64,000 nt of DNA from Siphonodentalium dalli (taxonomy: Eukaryota; Mollusca; Scaphopoda; Gadilida; Siphonodentaliidae). The stretch's first letter is position 1. Each line of letters begins with the position of its first letter. The notes under the pieces were generated by a model. That model worked only from the letters and a program-made list of their open reading frames with translations. It did no database searches and was not told the DNA's origin. Shown here one piece after another: positions 1 to 12,116 of this stretch. Position numbers and translations under genes: made by a program. Where the stretch lies: contig CP136069.1 in NCBI GenBank assembly GCA_032622095.1, positions 69,217,319 to 69,281,318 of the forward strand, written 5' to 3'.

Positions 1-576
1 CGTGCTGCCAAGTTGGCGGGAAGCCCGCGCTTATTCGCCACTAGTGAAAGACAAGAAAATATATAATGGTTTTTTAATGATATAATAGGGATTTCTTGTG
101 ATATAGTTATATTATTGTTGAATTGTATAGTGCCAACCCCACTATTTCTCCGTTTTGTAGAAACATTGGGATCGCGCATCACAGGGCACAGCCAAATATC
201 ACTCTTTACAATATTGCAGAAAGGAACAGTATCCGGATAAAATTCGTTTTGCAACCTAGTGTACCATCTTATTTTATTTAATAATGGCACAAGTATGTAT
301 TTTCAAATTACATAAATAAGCATAGTATTCTCATCACTGATTCGGTAATAATGATATATTAAACTTCATTGTGAACTATTTTACTGAGGAGAGTTCATAT
401 TTTTAGACGGTTCCTCTGTCCTCGCGGGGTTTAAGTTTTCGTCAATTCTTCCGTCATAGCGATTTGAACAGTAATATCTCATTTGCAGGACGTCACACTT
501 TTATCACGTTACCTATTTGTATTGCTTTGTTTCTCGTCCTCATCGGCTGTATTTGTTCGCATTTTACGATGATGAA
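1..576. other. AT-rich non-coding stretch
   Basis: No open frame with coding character, no RNA gene and no clear repeat structure was recognised here. The sequence is AT-rich and looks like ordinary intergenic or intronic DNA. Confidence 0.5.
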
Positions 577-1048
577 CTTAATAATCCCATTAGACCTATC
601 CTTGTCTTGGTATCGTGCGGTATAGACATCTCATCAATATAAGCGTCATAACGGGCAATTGTATAATCTTATGTGTGCATTGATTTATGCACCATATCAT
701 TGTACAATGCGTCCATAGGCATACAGCGACGACGAACTGTACACTAAATCCGGTCAGTTATATGGGACCATCTCCTATATATTATACTCAACAACAGCAA
801 TTGAATGAATTTGAGCCATGGATGAGTGCAAAATACATTAACTCATTTGCATTATACTAACTATGTTGTTTACCGTAAATGGCCGGATTTAGTGTGCAGT
901 ACCCCTTAAAACCCATTAGATATATCCTTGTCTTGGTATCTTGCGGGGGTTGACATCTTATCAATATATGCCTCATAACAAGCAATTGTATAATCTAATG
1001 TGTGTGGATTGATTTATGCACCACACCATTGTACAATGCGACTATAGG
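577..1048 (+). repeat. Pair of ~145-bp direct repeats
   Basis: Bases ~577-720 and ~905-1048 are diverged direct copies of one sequence. Both carry 'atccttgtcttggtatc', 'gcaattgtataatct' and 'caccattgtacaatgcg' in the same order and spacing. The copies are separated by a remnant of a short inverted-repeat element (735-910). A simple reading is a tandem duplication later split by a MITE insertion, or two insertions of one dispersed family. Confidence 0.7.
735..910. mobile_element. MITE remnant, same family as 12597-12751
   Basis: The ends are inverted relative to each other: 'gtacactaaatccggtca' on the left, and the reverse complement of 'ccggatttagtgtgcagta' on the right. The same termini and the internal 'gggaccatctcctat' occur in the more intact copy at 12597-12751. 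The left end is eroded, so target duplications are not clear. It has no coding capacity. Confidence 0.6.
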
Positions 1049-1640
1049 TGTGCTCTAAATGAATTTAAATGACCCTCTTAACATGTAAACTCTCTGTCAT
1101 TTGATGGTTATGTGCTATACTAAGAATGGATTTTCCGCCCAGTGGAATGGATAAGGACATATTACCCGTGTTACAGCTATACAACATGTCTTAAGTACCG
1201 TTCCGGAAATGCATCTCAATTGCTTCCATTTGTTTCATTTCGTCGTCCATCAATAACGGCCGATGATTACTGTCGATGCACATTTCATAGGTCGCGACCA
1301 ATCTCCACCAGAACGCACCAGTCATACTTCCTTTCTGACTCTGTCACCGGCTGGGTACTGGTCTGTGTGTCTATATTTATCATGGGTTTTCCACCAAAAA
1401 TGGCGAAACCCGATCGCTCCAAAGACAAATTTTCTATTTTCTTTGAGAACAATTCCCGCACTAAAAGATACGGACAGAATGGAAAATCAGAGCGGTGGTT
1501 TTGTTGACGATTTTCGCAAGCTACTCGTCAAAATTGCAGCAAATTAGAAAGTCTTGTATTTGACTTGCCGTGCGAGTTGTGATAACGTCGTACACGTGCA
1601 TTTCGACTTTTGTGTTGATAAAATAATCGGAGAACCGAAT
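1049..1640 (+). repeat. Dispersed repeat segment, otherwise unassigned
   Basis: Bases ~1125-1240 resemble 4826-4990: both have 'agaatggata', then 'tacccg', then 'acaacatgtctt', then 'ggaaatgcat' and 'caattgcttc' in order. Two overlapping open frames of 94 and 121 codons cross this stretch, but they show no recognisable domain and one overlaps the repeat, so neither is called as a gene. Confidence 0.5.
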
Positions 1641-2299
1641 CACACCGTTTAGAAATATAGTTCTTCGGGTTTAGTCACTGTGGGGGAACTACTCCTGGCG
1701 ATTTGGTTCTCTACCGAGTTTCGCAAGCATTTTTAGCGACGATTCCGATTCTCTATCGAGCAATCGCAGTATAAAACGTAAAAAAGTACAACATTTCAAC
1801 AGCATTTCGTGGGTTTCATAGCGCCACCGTGAAATTATAGTCACTGACCATCAGTGTGCGTAAATAAAAGTTAAAAACTAATCCCGAAATGCACAGAAAT
1901 TGACTTTTTATTATCCAGTTCCGATTCTCTGCTGAGGACTCCGATTCTCTACCTAGCGCTCGGTTCTCTGCGAATAACTCGATTCTCTGCCTGAGGTAAA
2001 GCAGTATTCCGTCCGCATAATTACTACCAATATGACTACATAATTAGTTATAAACCTGACACATTGTGAGCGGCGGCCATATGCATTGACATGGGTATTC
2101 AGATCAATTGGAACGTCCGATATAATGCAGCTGGGTCAAAGAGCACTTAATTGCAATTACAGAAGTTACTCCAAGTGTCTCGCTCTGTATAGCGTCCTAT
2201 AATGGCCCCTACTAATATTAATGACCACGTTTGTATGTCATTGCGAGATAGAGCCGAAAGTCATTATATTGCAGAAAAGTTTTTTTTGTCAATCTCAAG

Positions 2300-2509
2300 A
2301 TGGAGATTGAAGTTGCAGACAGAGATGACACGTTGTTATCATTAGCAGATTGGCTTCTTCTGGAAGATCTGTCGAGTCATTTGAACGAATCCGAAGAACA
2401 GCAACAACAACAAAAATGGAAAAAAATATTGAACTCATTGGCAGATGTATTTGCTTCACTGCGCCTAAACATACACGAGAAACGCATACTTTCATATATA
2501 ATTCACTAA
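2300..2509 (+). CDS. Hypothetical 69-residue acidic protein (weak)
   Basis: This frame starts at an ATG and encodes 69 residues. The first half is acidic and leucine-rich (MEIEVADRDDTLLSLADWLL at the start), followed by a five-glutamine run and a basic, helix-compatible tail. A poly(A) signal AATAAA lies only 12 bp after the stop (2522-2527), which is why the frame is listed. It sits inside the possible old transposon at 1640-3575, so it could be the remnant of a transposase amino-terminus. I recognise no family. A 74-codon frame on the opposite strand is treated as its shadow. A chance frame remains quite possible. Confidence 0.22.
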   Translation: MEIEVADRDDTLLSLADWLLLEDLSSHLNESEEQQQQQKWKKILNSLADVFASLRLNIHEKRILSYIIH

Positions 2510-2918
2510 AAAGTATCATAAAATAAACCTGCTGTCAAAAATGTTATACAGTTCTAATAATAGTCACAATCCCTGTCCCAGTTTATACTAAATTAAAACA
2601 AAACAACTATTGCCCAGTGATATAGGCTAAATTTAAGATTCATCTCGCTGAATTTCTCATGCTATACCTCTCAATCAATACAGAAACTTCAGGAACGAGA
2701 TACGTCAAATTTACTTGCATGCGAATATAAATAATGTCCGTAAGAAACAATAATATGGTACCGTGTGTGCTCCGTAATTGTGTGCATGTCGTAACTTGTG
2801 AGAAAGAGATATTCTAATTGTGAACAGACAAATGTATTTAGGTAATATGAACTATATATATAATATCTTGTTGTTTTAGCCCAATAATTGTTTGAACATG
2901 ATTTTTTGGCGTTAGATG

Positions 2919-3468
2919 CGGGGGGGGGGGGGGGTGAAAAAATATTTCCGGCACGTATGCCGGGGTGGGTGGGTGGTCAAAGCCACCAACAAGCAATTTT
3001 TTCCGCAACTAAAACAAAACATTCCTGCTTATTTTTTTAGTGTTTTGGCAATGAGTTGGGCTTCAAAACCACTTTGAATGAGAGAAATAATGTAATTCTA
3101 ACTGGTAAACTGACTGCAGGCAGTTATCGTGTTGTATTTTGTTGCAAATTTTGAAATCCAAGATGGCCGCTGGCAGCCATGTTTTTTTGGCCGAATGACC
3201 TCAAAATGACTCATTCCTATTTACATGTCCATGTTAACATCCATGATAAATAGTATGCACAGAATTTCATATACAGCTGTTTACAGTGAATTTCCCCTCG
3301 CAAATCTCTGGTTTAGTGTTAAAAGGGGGGTGGGTGTAAAAAATGGTCGGAAAAAACTGCCGAAAACGGAAAAAAATTTGGCGGTGGGGGTGGGTGGGTA
3401 CAAAAAATGATCGAAAGGGAAAAAATGCCATACGTGCCTGAAAAAAAATTCCGACCCCCCCCCCCCCT
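2919..3468. mobile_element. Non-autonomous hAT-like MITE with G/C-run termini (copy 1)
   Basis: The element is 550 bp and is flanked by perfect 8-bp direct repeats GTTAGATG (2911-2918 and 3469-3476). Its ends are inverted: a run of 15 G followed by 'tgaaaa...ttccggcacgtatg' on the left, and 'catacgtgcctgaa...ttccga' followed by a C run on the right. An 8-bp target duplication is the hallmark of the hAT superfamily. A second copy lies at 61424-61947 with its own 8-bp duplication. Apparent open frames inside are low-complexity. This copy keeps an internal segment around 3135-3180 that copy 2 lacks. Confidence 0.85.
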
Positions 3469-3575
3469 GTTAGATGTGGCCATGTAAAAACTACTCCGCA
3501 TATATGTAGAGAACCGGAGCCACCCGATTAAGTTGCAAAGAATCGGAGCTCTCAATAGAGAACCGGAACCTCCAC

Positions 3576-3786
3576 CAGCTTTTAATTTTAGCTTCTTTTC
3601 TAAAAAAAAAAATGCGAGTTATAGTTGATTTTTTGTAGCATTCCCCATTCGGCATATTTTCAAAGTTACGAAGAATTTTTATAAGTATTAGTTTGCGAAA
3701 ATGTAGTATATAGTATACGTGAAGAATATTCCTCACCAACTAACAAATACCGAGTAATTTCCCAACAACTTTTGAAATTTTGACCC
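3576..3786. other. AT-rich spacer
   Basis: Nothing recognised. A short A-run lies at 3602-3611. Confidence 0.4.
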
Positions 3787-4720
3787 GAATTGCTAATTTG
3801 CTATGCTGTTGGCGGGTATTGCTGATTAGCTATGATGTTGGTGGTTCCTGTTTATTTCGCTATGATGTCGGTGGGTCCTGCTAATTTGTGATGCTGTTGA
3901 TCCCTGCTGATTTAGCTATGATGCTGACGGGACCTTCTAATTTGTCATGGTGTTGGTGGGTCCTGCTGAATTAGCTATGATGTCGGTTGGTCCCGCGTAT
4001 TTAGATATGTTGTTGGTTGGTCCTGCTGCTTTAACAATGTTGGTGGGCCCTACTAATTTGCCACGATGTTGGTGGGTCCTGCTGATTAGCTATGATGTTT
4101 GTGGTGCCTGCTTATTTCGCTATGATTTTGGTGGGTCCTGCTAATTTGCCATGCTGTTGAGTCCTGCTGATTTATCTATGATGCTGATGGGTCCTGCTAA
4201 TTTGTCATGTTGTTGGTTGGTCCTGCTGAATCAGCTATGGTGCAGCTTATTTAGATATGCTGTTGGTTGGTCCTGTTGCTTTTGCTTTGTTGGTGGGTCC
4301 TGGTGATTTAGCTATGATGTTGATGGGTCCTGCTAATTTGTCATAATGTTGGTGGGTCCTGCTTAATTAGCTATTAAGTTGGTGGGTCCTACTGATTTAG
4401 CTCTGATGTCAGTGGTTCCTGATAATTAGCCATGCTGATTTACCTATGATGTTAGTGGGTCCTGCCAATTTGGCATGTTTTGGTCGGTCCTGTTGATTTA
4501 GCTATGCTGTTAATGGGTCCTGCTAATTTGCCATGCTGTTGGTGGGTTCTGCTGATATAGCTTTATTGGTCCTGCTGATTTAGCTATGACGTTAGTGGGT
4601 CCTAATTTGCCATGCTGTTGGTGGGTCCTGCTGATTCAGCTATGCCGTTGTTGGGTCCTGCTGATTTAGCTATGCTGTTGGTGGGTACTACCTATTTAGC
4701 TATATGATGTTGGTGGGAAA
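3787..4720 (+). repeat. ~30-bp minisatellite, about 30 degenerate units
   Basis: The unit is approximately 'gctatgatgttggtgggtcc' followed by 'tgctgattta'. Units alternate 'tgctgatttagctatgatg' with 'tgctaatttgccatgctg', which suggests an older ~60-bp dimer. Because the unit length is divisible by three, a 65-codon frame opens at 3947-4144 with a repeating VGPAxLxML pattern. That frame is a by-product of the repeat, not evidence for a protein. Confidence 0.9.
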
Positions 4721-4825
4721 ATGATGCTGTAAAGAAAACAGTACCACTATCTTTATGAAATTGTCATTTCCGCGATATTTGGCTAATCCCAAGTATATTA
4801 CCCGATAAAGGCGTAGTCACCGTAT

Positions 4826-5478
4826 TATAGAATGGATAATGGCATATTTACCCGCTCCATAGATTTGATAAGAGCGCATTTGCCGGCGCTATGTAGAATG
4901 GATAGGGATATATTTACCCGAGTTATACTAATACAACATGTCTTGATTATACCGTTCTGGAAATGCATATCAATTGCTTCGTTTTGTCCCATATTAGCTG
5001 AAGAATTGATATGACTCAATGGTGAATTTGTTTGGAGTATACGGAGCATATACGGCCTATACCTGTATAATAGCGTTCCTTGATATCTCCGTATGTGTCT
5101 AAATACTCAGAAATTTACTATGACATCCTTACCAAAGTGTCCATTGACCTCCTGAGTGAAGATGGGTAATCAATGACCTATGACCTGGGTAATAATCATG
5201 TAAATCAAATATTATAATTCAAGTTTTAATCGAATGTTTCTTCGATTGGAAACTGAAAATGATGATATAGATAAAACTACCCTCTATATAGTTACAATTG
5301 ATGGTCATTTCAGTCCAAAACTTTGAAATAAAAAAATATTCGAATTTGCGTTGAAACGATAATTGTTTTTTAACTTTGAGATCAATATCAAGATATTTTC
5401 GTTTTGAAATTTACAACTTTGGTTGATCCAGCAATGAAAGTTACATCTGCTATGTCCGTAAAACTTGCGGATCTTCAA
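4826..5478 (+). repeat. Dispersed repeat (second copy of 1125-1240), then unassigned DNA
   Basis: 4826-4920 contains two diverged sub-repeats ('agaatggata...catatttacccg' twice). It continues into the sequence shared with ~1140-1240. From ~5010 to 5478 no repeat, gene or RNA feature was recognised. Confidence 0.5.
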
Positions 5479-5482
5479 TTAA

Positions 5483-5874
5483 CCCTTTACCCAACAGAAG
5501 GGCCCTGTGCCAATGCATTCTCTTATATATGCGAGTCGACCATAGGTCGCCTCGCATATATAAGAGAATGCATTGTCTTAACACATTAAAAATTATAAAA
5601 TTGTTAAAGAATGTAAGAAAAAATGGTAAAAAGTGTTAAAAAAAGTTTTTTTTTAGGCCAATGCATTCTCTTATATATGCGAGGCGACCTATGGTCGACT
5701 CGCATATATAAGAGAATGCATTGGCACAGGGCATAACTGTAACTAGCACAATGTGGTCAAGGAGCCGGTTCCAATGATATCCATATTTGTATGGTTCTAT
5801 TGAGACAGACCGAAGATATTTTAGGCTGTTGAAGCTTTATTTGGCCGGTTTTGGCCGTTTTGTTGGGTAAAGGG
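5483..5874. mobile_element. 392-bp TTAA-flanked MITE, copy 1 (piggyBac-like ends)
   Basis: Terminal inverted repeats begin 'ccctttacccaaca' and are bounded by TTAA on both sides (5479-5482 and 5875-5878). TTAA targets and CCC-starting ends are features of piggyBac-type elements. The interior holds two ~68-bp near-perfect palindromes (about 5510-5576 and 5658-5726) built on 'aatgcattctcttatatatg', separated by an AT-rich spacer. A second copy of exactly 392 bp lies at 35366-35757 in reverse orientation and differs at only a few positions by eye, so both insertions are young. No transposase is encoded. Confidence 0.88.
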
Positions 5875-5878
5875 TTAA

Positions 5879-6208
5879 AAAGTGTACAAGTAATACAAGA
5901 AAGCAAAAACATAAAAATAAAATAGTGGTTTGATGAAAACTATAGAAAACAAAATGAAGAATTCCATTCAATAAGCAATATGATTGTACCCGGAATAAAC
6001 ACAATAAAGTGTCATTGCGAGCAGCTAGTAACGATTACCGCAAAACAATGGACCACAAGATTAGAGTGGAACGCACGTATAACATAGCCAACCAACGTAA
6101 TCTACGCGCCGTAACAACATTGAATTTTTGTAGAAGATTAATGACCTTGTTGATGTTGAGGGCCATGTATTTGAACAATTTGACCAAAGTTGGCTGTTTA
6201 TATATACT
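5879..6208. other. Unassigned spacer
   Basis: No gene or repeat recognised. An 80-codon frame crossing into the next element has no domain and is not called. Confidence 0.4.
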
Positions 6209-9200
6209 ACTAGCAGGGTTACCCGGCGTTGCCCAGGTTAAAGTGATGTGAAACCCACTTCACGCTGTGGATATTTGTTGGGAATAGAGAATACTCTTGC
6301 TCAAAGTGTTACACGTATTCTAATAAATTGTATATTCAAATAGCATCACAAAACATGATTCTTACACAGTCATGGAATATAAGTAGTGGCTCACCTTGTC
6401 GATTGTCATTTTATTTATCGCGATTAATCCGTTTCACCAATAATGAAGTATTTATTTATTTATTTACAACTGCGTATACTTCAGACGTTATAATATGACA
6501 CATGAACATCATAAACACATTAGTTCACAAAAATAAAAGACGACAATTGGGTTTTACATATAGAGATGTATCAATCAATCTAGTGGGTTGGACTAAGATC
6601 TTGAGGACACCTGGCTATCATATCTCCATGAAGATACAGATGTTTTAAAGAAATTTCCAGGTGCTCCTCTGTTCATGGTGCTATATATTGGCTAACTATT
6701 CTCAGTTTAAAAGACATTCCGCTGTATCGGGCAGATATACCCTTGTCAGATGTCAGTATTGGAGGATCCTGAAATGTTTGTGCTACTAACTGCGTTTTCT
6801 TTTATATCAGAAGAAAATATATTTGACTGCACACTGTGACCACTATTTTTTTTAACAGGCCTTCGATACATTTCCATATCTCTTGACAAATTGTAACTTT
6901 TTTGTGGAAACTGTATGGAATGGAACAGACTCAATTGTGTTTAATCTATATGCAATCCTCTGACGGTTCGAGGTCTCTCAGTTTGCAAGAATATATGTAT
7001 CTCTTAAATAGAATGATAAATATACTTTTAATGCTTCTTCTATATATCTCTTTTTGCTAGCTCATTATGTGAATGACCTGATTGCCATCCCCATATAAAT
7101 ATGACAGTTGAGAAGATATAATTGTTCAAGTGACTTAATTGGGTCACTATTTGTCGAGGTTGTGAAATTTGAACACCCAAAACTCCTTAAAATGATATGG
7201 AGATGGCCTGGGTGACTATATATAACATATGGGTGGATATAGGCCAATAGCAATCTTATCAATGATAGTGCATATCCTCTCGCCATCCGTGACCCAAACG
7301 ACACCAAATGTGATTTAATAAATCGTATCATTAGAGAAGAACGTGTATGAATTTGGTGGAAATTAGTGCTAAATATATTTGTATGAGCTTTGGTGCAACT
7401 GCCATCCTCATGCATGACTTTAACGGCGCCACTATTGATATATCTAAACCATCTCCATTAGACTCATGGATGCATGATATACTGGATATTATTATATACA
7501 GGTTATGTGGTAATCAGCAATTAAACAAATTCTTAGAATAGTTATGACCCCCCCCCCCCCCCCCCCCCCCACACACACACACCATCTCTCACCCAAACGG
7601 CAGCAATTTGGCGTCTTTAAATCACACGACTATAAATTCCTCGTATCATAGAGAAGAATAATATATCAATTTGGTGGAAATCTGCTCTAAAAATAGTTTA
7701 CTATATCATTTGTTGATGCCCCCTGCAACGCTGACTCGAACAGTGCCATATCGCTGAGGTGATTATGTATGCGTTTGGTGGAAATCGGCGACAAAACTTA
7801 TTCACCATATTATTTAAATTTTGCCGACCTCCCCGTTTTCTTCCCCTGACACCAACAGCGTCACTTTAGAAAATTTTAACACGCACCATAATCTTCCTCG
7901 TAAAAAGTTACCCCTCTTAGAATGCCTTGGTGCCATCTTGATTGTACCCCGTGAAGTTATATATAGAACGCATACAGACAGACAGAAAGACAGACAGCAC
8001 GATTTGATTTCTCGTATCATTTGAAAAGAATGTGTCTGAATTTGATGGTAATTGGTACTAAAAATATTTTTTATCAGTTTTTGGTGACCCTCCCGTCCTT
8101 ATTTCGGACTCAATCGGCGCCACTTTTGTCACCGTTAAACCACACACTTAGACTCATTAAAAATTATGCATATATATAAAATTGGTGAAAATTGGCGAGT
8201 ATACAAATTCGTATAAAATATAAGGTCCCCATATCTCTCACCCAGAGGGCACCAATTTTGTGTATCTAAACCACACGATAAGATTCCTCGTATCGCGGAG
8301 AAGATCCCTCCCCATCTCTCACCCCAACAGCACCAATATGGCGTCTTTAAAATCACACGATTAGATTCCTCGTATCTATATCTATATTTGCGAATGTCTG
8401 TCTGTCTGTCTGTGTTCTATAGAAATTCACAGGGGACCACCTAGATGGCACAAAGGGGGTCTAATAGGGGCAACTTTTTACGAGAAAGATAATGCGAGGG
8501 TTAGAATTGTCTAAAGTGACGCTGTTGTTGTCAGGGGCAGAAAATGTGGAGGGGCAGAAAAACAAATTGTTGCCGATTGCCACCAAACTTATATATTATC
8601 ATCCCCATAATATGAGGAATATAATGGTGTGGTTTAAATATGTCAAAAGTCGCGCCGTTCGCGTCAGGGATACCCGGAAGGGGAGAGGGGCACCAAAATT
8701 GATCAAAATAATTTTAGCGCCGAATTCCACCAAATTGATGCACATTCTTCTGAGATCTTCTCCATAATACAAGGAATCTTATTGTGTTATTTAAAGACGT
8801 CAAATTGGTGTCGTTGGGATGAGGAATTGGGGGGGGCGGTGGGTGGGCACTAAAATGATAAGAATTGGTTTAGTCGCCGATTGCCACGAAACTTATACAA
8901 ATTCATCCCCATGGTATGAGGTGTCTAATGGCTTGGTTTAAAGCTGTCAAAAGTGGCGTCATTCGAGTCAGGGGTGCACTGAAAGGGAGAGGGGCACCAA
9001 AATTGATACACAAGAGTTTAGCGCCAATTTCCACCAAATTGATACACATTCTTACCCATGATATGAGGAATCTAATCGTGTGATTTTTAAAGACGTCATA
9101 TTGGTGCTGCTTTGGCGAGAGATGGCGGTGGGGTTGGGTGATCACAAAATTTTATAAAAATTTGTTTAGTCGCGGATTAGCACCAAACTTACAAAAATTA

Positions 9201-11285
9201 ATCTCCATGATATCATGAGTCTAATTGTGTGGGTTTAAAGATGTCAAAAGTGGGGCCATTCGAGTCAGGGGTGCTTAGAGGGTGAGAGGGGACACAAACA
9301 TTGATAAACAATATGTTTAGCGCCGATTTCCACCTGATTGATACATATTTTTCGAATAATCTAATCGTGTGGTTTAAATGCGCAAAATTGATGCCTTTTG
9401 GGTGAGAGATATGCACTGGTGGCCTTAAATTTGATAAGAATTTGTATACTCGCCAATTTTCATAAATTTTATATATATTCATCTCTATAATGAGTCTAAA
9501 TGTGTGGTTTAATGATGTCAAAAGTGGCGCCGCTTGAGTCCGAAATAGGGACGGGAGGGTCACCAAAAACTTATAAAAATATGTTTAGTGCCAATTACCA
9601 TCAAACTCATACACGTTCTTCTCAAATGATAAAATGAATCAAATATTTTCGAATATCTGTCTGTGTTCTATACATAACTTTAAGGGTACAATCGAGATGG
9701 CACCAAGGCGGTCTAACAGGGGTAACTTTTTACAAGTAAGATAATGGTGCGGGTTAAATTTTTCTAAAGTGACGTCGTTGGTGTCAGGGGAGGGGCTATT
9801 TTTAGCGAAGATTTCGACCAAATTGATATGTTATTCTTCTCCGTGATACGAGGAACATAAACGTGTGATTTAAAGACGCGACATTGGTACCGTTTGGGTG
9901 AGAGATGGGGGGGGGGGGGGGGTAATAACTATGATAAGAATTTGTTTAGTTGTCGATTACCACCAAACTTATATATAATCATCTCCATTATATAATGCAT
10001 GATTGAGTCTAATAGACGTGGTTTAAATATGACAAAAGTGGCGCGGTTCAAGTCATGCATGAGGGGAGTTGCACCAAAGTTGATACAAATATATTTAGCA
10101 CTGATTCCACCAAATTCATGCACGTTCTTCTCTAATGATATGATGAATTAAATCACATTTGGGGTCGTTTGGGTCATGGATGGCGAGAGGAGATTCACTA
10201 GCATTTATAAGATTGTTCAATTCGCCGATATCCAACAAAGTTATATATAGTCATCTCTCATGCCATCTCCATGTCGTTCTAAGGAGTTTTTGGCATTCCA
10301 ATTTCACAATCTCGACAAATTGTGACCGAATTAAGTCACTTGAACAATTATATCTTCTCAGCTGTCATATTTATATAGGGATGGCCAATCAGGGCATTCC
10401 TATAATGATCTAGCAACACAGATACATAGAAGAAAGCATTAAAAGTATATTTATATCAATCTATTTAAGAGATACATATATTCATTCAAACTGAGGGACC
10501 TTGAATCGTCAGAGGATTGCATATTAGAATGGCTCATGTATATATTATAACACGATTGATTCTGTCCCATTCGATATAGTTTCCACAAAAAAAGTTACAA
10601 TTGCCAAGAGATATGTCACAGTATGCAGTCAAATATGATTACTTCTGAGATAACGGAAAACGCAGTCCGTAGCACATGACTTTTCAGGATCCTCCAAAAG
10701 TGACATCTGACAACTTAATGACAAGGGTATATCTGCCCGATACAGAGGATTTCTTTCATTTTTTATAACAGACTCATCGCCTAACAGAAACAACTCAAAA
10801 TCTCGCTGTGTCGGGTACATGTAGCTGCTATACTTGCGTAACATCATTTCTTTTAAACTGAAAATGATTAGCCAGTATATAGCACCAGAACAGAGGAGCA
10901 CCTGGACATATCTTTAAAACATCTGTATCTTCATGAAGATATGATAAATTAGATTGATTGATTGATTTCGAACTAATGTGTTTATGATGTTCATGTTTCA
11001 TGCTATAACGTCTGAAGTATACGCAGTTTTGTAAATAAATAAATAATTCTTCATTGGTGGGACGGATTAAACGCGATAAAAAAATGATAATGGCTCCGAC
11101 CTGACAAGGTGAGCCACTACTTATATTCCATGTCTAAGAATCATGTTTTGTGATGGCATTTGGATATACAATTTATGAGAATACGTGTAACACTTTGAGA
11201 GCAAGAGTATTCTCTATTCCCACCAAATATCCACAGAGGGTTTCACATCACGTTAACCTGGGCAACGCCGGGTAACCCTGCTAGT
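6209..11285. mobile_element. ~5.1 kb foldback element with ~1.1 kb inverted arms
   Basis: The left end reads 'actagcagggttacccggcg' and the right end (11285 leftwards) is its reverse complement. The inverted similarity continues for roughly 1.1 kb. Left arm ~6209-7345 and right arm ~10145-11285 share, in mirrored order, the 'gtgaaacccacttcac' region, the 'cacatttggtgtcg' region and the 'gagaagatataattg' region. The centre (7345-10140) is filled by Y-family modules in both orientations. No transposase was found, and flanking target duplications are not obvious. A fragment of an arm recurs at 35838-35950. Classification is left open; a foldback-type DNA transposon or a composite of two facing insertions both fit. 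Confidence 0.7.
7340..10135. repeat. Y-family modular repeat block 1 (both orientations)
   Basis: This is an array of ~290-300-bp modules. The recurring phrases are 'aggggcaccaaaattgata', 'ttagcgccgatttccacca', 'gatgatatgaggaatct', 'tgatttaaagacgtcaaatt' and 'gagtcaggggtgcac'. Left of ~8380 the modules run on the minus strand; from ~8380 they run on the plus strand, starting with 'atttgcgaatgtctgtctg'. A second plus-strand start lies at ~9650. Long C/G runs occur at 7548-7570 and 9907-9922. Short frames here (60-117 codons) carry repeat-derived peptides only. Confidence 0.8.
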
Positions 11286-11914
11286 CATGGATAAGAACGT
11301 ATATCAATTTGATGGAAATTGGCCCTAAAAATATTGTGTATCAATTGTGGTGCCCCTCTCCCTTTCAGTGCACCCCTGACATGAGTGAGGCCACATTTGA
11401 CATATTTAATCCACACCATTAGACTCCTCATACCATGGGGATGATTTTGTATACGTGTGGTGGCAATCGGCGACTAAACCAATTCTTATCAAATTTAGTG
11501 TCCACCCCCCAATCTCTCATCCAAACGACAAAAATTTGGCGTTGTTAAATCGCACAATTAGATTCCTTGTATCATGAAGAAGAATATATATCAATTTGGT
11601 GGAAATCGGCGCTAAAATTATTTTTATCAATTTTGGTGCCCCTCTCCCCTTCCGTGCATACCCGACTCGAACGACGCCACTTTTGACATATTTAAATCAC
11701 ACCATTAGATTCTTCATATCATGGGGATGATTATATGTAAGTTTCGTGGCAATCGGCGACACAAAAAAATCTGCCCCTCCCCTTTTCTGCCCCTGACAAC
11801 AACGGCGTCACTTTAGAAAATTCTAACCCCCACCATTATCTTTCTCGTAAAAAGTTACCCCTAGTAGACCCCTTTGGTATCATCTAGATGGTCCCCTGTG
11901 AATTTCTATAGAAC

Positions 11915-11949
<35 letters not shown>

Positions 11950-11975
11950 TTCGCAAATATAGATATAGATATAAT
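11286..11975 (-). repeat. Y-family modular repeat block 2
   Basis: The same modules as block 1 run on the minus strand and end in a pure 'cagacagacagacagacaga' tract (11924-11948) followed by 'cattcgcaaatatagatata', which is the reverse complement of the family start. The block abuts the foldback element's right end with no gap, so the foldback may have inserted into, or arisen from, a Y array. Confidence 0.75.
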
Positions 11976-12116
11976 ACCCCCTGTTTATATATACGAATCC
12001 CTATACATACACACAGCCAGTCACTAATGTAATCTCAAACCCGTAGCTTCAATCGTTGGGATAGAGCTGGTATATGGAAGATCGTGCCATGAATCTCTAT
12101 TCTCGCTAACGTCCGT

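Larger units (their letters stand above)
1640..3575. other. Possible old transposon with repeated 'gattctct' motifs near both ends
   Basis: Left side (1640-1990): 'ggttctctaccgag', 'ccgattctctatcgag', 'ccgattctctgctgagg', 'ccgattctctacc', 'ggttctctgcg' and 'cgattctctgcctgagg' recur on the + strand. Right side (3505-3570): the reverse-complement forms 'agagaaccggag', 'agaatcggag' and 'agagaaccggaac' appear. Opposite-orientation subterminal motif clusters around ~1.9 kb are typical of DNA transposon ends. The interval contains a small open frame with a poly(A) signal (2300-2527) and a nested hAT MITE (2919-3468). No terminal inverted repeat or target duplication could be fixed, so this is an inference. 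Confidence 0.4.

Noticed and set aside
3947-4144. 65-codon repetitive VGPA-type frame
   Set aside because: The minisatellite unit is 30 bp, so any stop-free phase repeats; there is no flanking coding evidence.
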